Assembly: GCA_947168785.1 (NCBI GenBank)
Contig: CAMVNL010000007.1
Coordinates: forward strand, 1 to 18,134
Origin: an uncultured Clostridia bacterium
Lineage (GTDB): Bacteria; Bacillota; Clostridia; Oscillospirales; Acutalibacteraceae
DNA: 18,134 nt
Direction: 5' to 3'
The translations under genes and the position numbers were made by a program. Shown one piece after another: positions 14,698 to 18,134 of this stretch. Numbering within the stretch: the stretch's first letter is position 1; each line of letters opens with the position of its first letter. The notes beneath the pieces were generated by a model. It worked only from the letters and a program-made list of their open reading frames with translations. It had not been told where the DNA came from and made no database searches.

Positions 14698-15933
14698 TTA
14701 CTCCTTTTTCTTGTTCTGTTCCGCTTTTTTGGAATATTTTGCTTTATAAACGACTCTCATCAGGAGACATTCGGTGAAATTGATCCGCTCGTCCTCTTTG
14801 CCGTAAACGTCGGCCGCCACGTAGGCCATGCAGCCCTTTTCCGTGACCAGCTTGACCGCCTGTGCGTCGTCCGCGGAGGAGCCTACGCAAAGCGCGCCGC
14901 TGTTTTTCAGCAGCACGGCGTTTCTGCCCCGCAGCTTCTTCACGACCTTTTTGGCCGCGCGGCGCGGGCTGTTGCCGTAAAACGGGGCGGTCTTCAGGTT
15001 TACGCCGGTGATCTGGGCGAAATCGTCCAAAAACGGCCTCACGGTGGCGCCGATGCCGGATACCGCCACGGTGGCGGGCTCGGTGGAGTGGAGGATCGCG
15101 TTGACGTCACCGCGTTTGCGGTAGATCATGCTGTGCAGCAGGGCCGCCTCGGGCGCGTCGATGCACCGGTCCAGGGGCTTTCCGGTCTTCACGTCCACCT
15201 CCACGGGATCGCCGCCCTTGGCGGGGGTCAGCGTGAGAGTGTCGAAGGTACGTTCGGAATCATAGGCCGGGAAAACGAAGTAGTCAACGCCTTTCTTTCG
15301 GGTCTCGGCCACGTACTCACACAGGGAAGTGAAGCTTTCCGCCGTTTTGCCCGTCAGCTCTTTATAGCGGTCAAACAACGTCTGCCGGCAGACGTTTTCC
15401 AGCTCATTCGCCACACGGAACGCGTCTTCAAGGCTGTCGCCCAGGCACAGCGCGCCGTGGTGGTGCATCAGCACCGCCTTCGACGTGGACCGCTGCAGCG
15501 CGGCGATGACGCCCGCCCGCAGCTTGCCCGTTCCGGGCAGCCCGTAGGCGGCCAGCGGCACGTTGCTGCCGATCACTTCTTCGCTCTCACCGGTGAGACC
15601 GTTGATGTCCCTGCCGGAAAGCCCGGCAAGGGACGCATAGGTCTGGTGGGTGTGGATCACGAAATTGACGTCGCCGCGCAGACGGTAGCAGGCTGCGTGG
15701 ATCCCCTTTTCTGAGGAGGGCTTGATCTCGCCCGCGTAGGTCAGATCCTGAATGTTGACCACCACGATATCCTCCGGCGTCAGGGACAGATAATCCCTGC
15801 CGCTGGGGGTGATGGCAAAGAATTCTTCGTCGATACGGCAGCTTACGTTGCCCCAGGTGCGCTGGATCAGCCCGTTTTCACAGAGCATTTTTCCGGCTTG
15901 AATGACCTGTAATTTCGCCTGTTCAATCTCCAT
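14698..15933 (-). CDS. Two-domain class II aldolase/adducin-family protein
   Basis: Class II aldolases of this family cleave sugar phosphates such as fuculose 1-phosphate with a zinc ion, and usually have about 210-230 residues. This 411-residue protein has two copies. Domain 1 (about 1-215) has Glu75 (SSEKG), His94 and His96 (VIHTHQ) and an HHHG motif with His159, matching the catalytic Glu and three zinc ligands of FucA. Domain 2 (about 225-400) keeps Glu262 and His282 in the same layout (PEAALLH; ILHSTE), but the second His is Thr284 and HHHG has become KNSG (343-346). It is therefore probably inactive as an aldolase and may be structural or regulatory. ATG 15933 follows GAGGA by 8 nt, 30 nt after the aminotransferase stop. 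The substrate is unknown. Confidence 0.88.
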   Translation of the reverse strand: MEIEQAKLQVIQAGKMLCENGLIQRTWGNVSCRIDEEFFAITPSGRDYLSLTPEDIVVVNIQDLTYAGEIKPSSEKGIHAACYRLRGDVNFVIHTHQTYASLAGLSGRDINGLTGESEEVIGSNVPLAAYGLPGTGKLRAGVIAALQRSTSKAVLMHHHGALCLGDSLEDAFRVANELENVCRQTLFDRYKELTGKTAESFTSLCEYVAETRKKGVDYFVFPAYDSERTFDTLTLTPAKGGDPVEVDVKTGKPLDRCIDAPEAALLHSMIYRKRGDVNAILHSTEPATVAVSGIGATVRPFLDDFAQITGVNLKTAPFYGNSPRRAAKKVVKKLRGRNAVLLKNSGALCVGSSADDAQAVKLVTEKGCMAYVAADVYGKEDERINFTECLLMRVVYKAKYSKKAEQNKKKE

Positions 15934-15963
15934 TTCGGGTTTCCTCTTTGTTAAAAACGATGC

Positions 15964-17415
15964 TTATTCTTTCACCGCGATGTTGGCAAAGACCTTGTCG
16001 AATCTTGCCACCGCGTCGTCGATCAGCTCGGGGGTGTAGGCCGCGCTGGTGTAAAGTCTGCTGCCCGCGAGGGTCACAAGGCCCTCCGCCATGTAAGCGG
16101 CGCCCATGTGGGTCATTTCGGTCTTTCTCACGTTGGTCTCGTCCAGCACGTGCGGGATCGTCCACGGCTTGTGCCAGTCGATGGAGAACTGCAGCGTGCC
16201 CACGGTTTCCAGATGGCAGATGGAGCCCTGGTTGAAGGCCACGAAGGGCAGGTGACGGCGGTCGATGACCTCCTGCAGGCCCTTGATGATCCGGTCGCCC
16301 ATTTCGCCGGCCTTCTGGCAGGCGTTGGTGCGGTCGATCTCTTCCAGTGTAAAGTAACCGGCGGCGCAGCTGAGGGGGTTGGCGGAAAGGGTGCCGCCGC
16401 AGAAGGCCTTTTTGACCTTGACGGCGCCGTCGAGGCCCGCGCCCAGATACTTCATGTATTCGCGCTTGCCGCCTACGCCGCCCGCGCCCGGGTAGCCGCC
16501 GGCGATGACCTTGCCGAAGATGGTGAGGTCGGGGGAGCAGCCGAAATAGCCCTGCGCGCCGGCCATGCCGATGCGGAAGCCGGTGACGACCTCGTCGAAG
16601 ACCAGCAGCGCGCCGTATTTGCGGCAAAGTCTTTCCACGCCCTGGCAGAAGTCCTTGTCCACGGGGCGGGAGCCGCTCTCGGGGCCGATGGCCTCAAGGA
16701 ACACGGCCGCCGTGCCGCCGCGGAACATGTTGCGGCGAAGGACCTTTTCCAGATCGTTCAGGTCGCCGGGGAAGAATTCCTGGGTGTCTCTCATGATGCG
16801 GATCGGCACGCCGGGAATGCGGATGCCGTAGCCCAGCTGATCGGACCAGCCGTGGTAGGCGCCGCCCATCTTGACGATGTTGCGGTTCTTGGTGGCCAGT
16901 CTTGCGATACGCACGGCCAGCATGCAGGCCTCGGTGCCGGACTGAAGCATACGGAACATGTCCACGGTCTCCACGCTGTCGGAGATCTTCTTGGCCAGCT
17001 TGTACTCAAACTCGTGGAACAGACCGGTGGAGGGGCCGCAGGTGTTCAAAAGGTCGATGACCTGCTCTCTGATCTCGGGCGGGTTGGACCCCAGCACCGT
17101 GGGGCCGCCGGCCTGCAGAAAGTCATAATATCTGTTGCCGTCGATGTCGTAGAGATAGCAGCCCTCCGCCTTGGTGAACACCAGCGGGAAGGGATAGTTG
17201 AACGCCAGGTTGTGCTGCACGCCGCCGGGAATGATCTTCTTGGCTTCTTCGATCATGGCCTTGGATTTCTGGCATTTGGCGTCAAAGTAATCCTTTTCGT
17301 AAGCGGCCAGCGCTTCGGGCGTGATGGTATAGATCGGTTTCTTGATCAGTGCATTGAGTTTGTTGTTGATCTCGGCAGCGTTGGGATACTGCGAAATCGA
17401 GAAACGCTTATCCAT
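15964..17415 (-). CDS. Class III pyridoxal-phosphate aminotransferase (glutamate-semialdehyde aminomutase-like)
   Basis: The 483-residue protein belongs to fold-type I class III aminotransferases and most resembles the glutamate-1-semialdehyde aminomutase branch. Visible motifs: IPGGVQHN near residue 65; GTEACMLAVRIAR, which binds cofactor phosphate; GAYHGWSD; LVFDEVVTGFR with Asp274, which contacts the PLP ring nitrogen; and IFGKVIAGGYP with Lys302, the Schiff-base lysine. It is about 50 residues longer than ordinary HemL, with an extra N-terminal helical arm, and its neighbours are not haem genes, so it is unlikely to be HemL. The start ATG 17415 lies 7 nt after GGAGG. The genes for a tandem aldolase and a TetR regulator follow on the same strand, suggesting amino-sugar or amino-acid-derived aldehyde metabolism; this is inference. 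Confidence 0.9.
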   Translation of the reverse strand: MDKRFSISQYPNAAEINNKLNALIKKPIYTITPEALAAYEKDYFDAKCQKSKAMIEEAKKIIPGGVQHNLAFNYPFPLVFTKAEGCYLYDIDGNRYYDFLQAGGPTVLGSNPPEIREQVIDLLNTCGPSTGLFHEFEYKLAKKISDSVETVDMFRMLQSGTEACMLAVRIARLATKNRNIVKMGGAYHGWSDQLGYGIRIPGVPIRIMRDTQEFFPGDLNDLEKVLRRNMFRGGTAAVFLEAIGPESGSRPVDKDFCQGVERLCRKYGALLVFDEVVTGFRIGMAGAQGYFGCSPDLTIFGKVIAGGYPGAGGVGGKREYMKYLGAGLDGAVKVKKAFCGGTLSANPLSCAAGYFTLEEIDRTNACQKAGEMGDRIIKGLQEVIDRRHLPFVAFNQGSICHLETVGTLQFSIDWHKPWTIPHVLDETNVRKTEMTHMGAAYMAEGLVTLAGSRLYTSAAYTPELIDDAVARFDKVFANIAVKE

Positions 17416-17431
17416 TTATAATCCTCCGTTC

Positions 17432-17446
17432 CCCGTTGTCAACGGG
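17432..17446. promoter_or_regulatory. Palindrome in leader of the aminotransferase operon (possible operator)
   Basis: CCCGTTG-T-CAACGGG is a perfect 15-bp dyad lying between the predicted promoter (17466-17494) and the SD (17423-17427) on the minus strand. Its position suits an operator for the TetR-type regulator encoded at the end of the operon, or a leader hairpin with loop GTC. Binding is not shown. Confidence 0.5.
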
Positions 17447-17465
17447 TCCTTTTTATTCATCCTAC

Positions 17466-17494
17466 ATTTTAACAGATAATAGGCGGAAAAACAA
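17466..17494 (-). promoter_or_regulatory. Predicted sigma-70/SigA-type promoter of the aminotransferase operon
   Basis: On the minus strand, TTGTTT (17494-17489) and TAAAAT (17471-17466) are separated by 17 bp. The surrounding 130 bp is clearly AT-rich compared with the genes. A TTGACC element further upstream with a poorer -10 is a weaker alternative. Transcription would begin near 17459, giving a leader of about 45 nt that contains the palindrome. Confidence 0.55.
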
Positions 17495-17521
17495 GGGTCA
17501 ATCTTTGATTTTATACACAAA

Positions 17522-17548
17522 CTGTTGAAATAATGCATTAGACAACAG
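17522..17548. promoter_or_regulatory. Inverted repeat between yfcE-like gene and aminotransferase operon
   Basis: CTGTTG (17522-17527) and CAACAG (17543-17548) flank a perfect 10-bp palindrome, TAATGCATTA (17531-17540). The dyad lies 2 nt after the phosphoesterase stop and upstream of the predicted promoter. It could be an AT-rich weak terminator for the phosphoesterase or a regulator site; it shares GTTG...CAAC halves with the palindrome at 17432. Confidence 0.4.
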
Positions 17549-17549
17549 A

Positions 17550-18020
17550 TCATTCCCGCGCTAACGATTTATTCTCCGTCCGGACCGTTCCGTCCCGCAG
17601 TTCCGCCACGCAATATGACCCCGCGGCGACGGAACCGGGATTGACCATGGTAAAGCCCGGCTCGAATTCACAGCAGGGGGAGTGGGTGTGGCCGAACAGG
17701 CAGAGCTGCGCACCGGCCTCCTTCGCTGCGTAATAAAGCTTCTGTAACCCGTATTTCACGCCGTATTGGTGGCCGTGACAGGCGAAGATCCTCACGCCCT
17801 CCGCCTCGGTGACGATCGTCTCCGGAAAGCCGTGTGAGACGCTGTCGCAGTTCCCCTTGCAGATATAACAGGGCTTTCCTTCGGTGTATTCCACCATCAG
17901 GCGCAGGTCGTCGCCCCCGTCGCCCAGGTGCAGGATCGCGTCCGCGTCCCTCTCCCGTTTCAGCACCGCCTCCAGATTAAAGACGTAGCCATGGGAGTCG
18001 GAGAGAATCAGCAGTTTCAT
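17550..18020 (-). CDS. YfcE/MJ0936-like metallophosphoesterase
   Basis: This 156-residue protein of the calcineurin-like phosphoesterase superfamily hydrolyses phosphodiester bonds using two metal ions; relatives such as YfcE and MJ0936 act on small substrates in vitro, and the physiological substrate is unknown. All the metal and catalytic motifs are visible: SDSHG (Asp8, His10), LGDGGDD (Asp34), GNCD (Asn57), CHGH (His82) and GHTH (His111, His113), followed by NPGS. The frame is open to 18092, but ATG 18020 begins the family N-terminus (MKLLILSDSHG) and follows AAGGAG by 9 nt, while the extra 24 residues are encoded by AT-rich leader sequence. The fold call is firm; the role is not. Confidence 0.94.
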   Translation of the reverse strand: MKLLILSDSHGYVFNLEAVLKRERDADAILHLGDGGDDLRLMVEYTEGKPCYICKGNCDSVSHGFPETIVTEAEGVRIFACHGHQYGVKYGLQKLYYAAKEAGAQLCLFGHTHSPCCEFEPGFTMVNPGSVAAGSYCVAELRDGTVRTENKSLARE

Positions 18021-18068
18021 GGATATTGTCTCCTTTTTATGAATATAGATGAATAGGCAAATTGTGAA

Positions 18069-18093
18069 TTTGTCGCGCTGTTGGCGCGACAAA
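18069..18093. repeat. Perfect 10-bp hairpin upstream of the phosphoesterase gene
   Basis: TTTGTCGCGC and GCGCGACAAA flank the loop TGTTG. Neither side is followed by a clear T run, so it is not a standard terminator. It lacks the GTAGC foot of the REP-like units and lies beside heptamer tract D. Confidence 0.6.
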
Positions 18094-18095
18094 AA

Positions 18096-18123
18096 AGTTG
18101 AGAGTTGAAAGTTAAAAGTTAAA
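18096..18123. repeat. Heptamer tandem repeat D (AGTTRAR units)
   Basis: Units AGTTGAG, AGTTGAA, AGTTAAA and AGTTAAA start at 18096, 18103, 18110 and 18117. A further 7 nt (ATTCGGA) before AGCC looks like a degenerate unit, and the tract may continue beyond the window end. It has the same AGTNNNN form as tracts A, B and C. Confidence 0.85.
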
Positions 18124-18134
18124 ATTCGGAAGCC

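Noticed and set aside
15964..17415. Assignment of the aminotransferase as HemL (haem synthesis)
   Set aside because: The protein is about 50 residues longer than usual HemL, lies with an aldolase and a TetR regulator, and no haem genes are nearby.
16108..17421. A 437-codon plus-strand frame across the aminotransferase gene
   Set aside because: It is antisense to the class III aminotransferase, with composition typical of a shadow frame and no plausible ribosome binding site noted.
18021..18092. Longer start for the phosphoesterase
   Set aside because: The extra residues are encoded by AT-rich leader containing the real SD, and the family begins at the chosen ATG.

Overview
The window reads as a chromosomal segment of a GC-rich Gram-positive bacterium, most likely a gut-type member of class Clostridia (order Oscillospirales or close). 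The sequence shows sepF and divIVA side by side, purine-rich ribosome binding sites, TTG and GTG starts, a split transketolase and G/C-ending codons. The taxonomic placement is inference. No rRNA, tRNA, CRISPR array or transposase gene was seen.

Layout. (1) 1-5678, plus strand: the tail of the division and cell-wall cluster. It holds the end of sepF, a giant divIVA-family gene, lspA (signal peptidase II) and an rluD-type pseudouridine synthase. (2) 5807-9099: the two subunits of a split transketolase, then L-rhamnose isomerase (rhaA). (3) 9266-11568: rhamnulose-1-phosphate aldolase (rhaD), a nucleotidyltransferase of lower GC abutting it, and a zinc-ribbon membrane protein of unknown role. 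(4) 11847-14024: a GH36 alpha-galactosidase, closed by an intrinsic terminator. (5) 17415-14090, minus strand: an apparent operon of class III aminotransferase, two-domain class II aldolase and TetR-type regulator, with a visible promoter and a palindrome in its leader. (6) 18020-17550, minus strand: a YfcE-like metallophosphoesterase.

The genes suggest a saccharolytic lifestyle: rhamnose and alpha-galactoside breakdown feeding triose and pentose phosphate metabolism. The rhamnulose kinase rhaB is not in the window.

The most unusual signals are structural. First, the intergenic gaps carry at least nine copies of a short hairpin unit: a 5-nt foot GTAGC, a 7-bp stem with compensating base changes and a 3-4 nt loop. 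Most are arranged as inverted pairs. This is the architecture of REP/REPIN elements, and the pairs end just before the ribosome binding sites of the transketolase, rhaD and alpha-galactosidase genes. Second, four tracts of tandem heptamers share one pattern, AGTNNNN repeated, with AGT (or ACT on the other strand) every 7 nt; one tract supplies the last codons and stop of the rluD-like gene. Third, the DivIVA-family protein carries about 45 uninterrupted 11-residue repeats (about 495 residues), predicting a very long right-handed coiled coil, followed by an acidic tail ending in a basic cluster.
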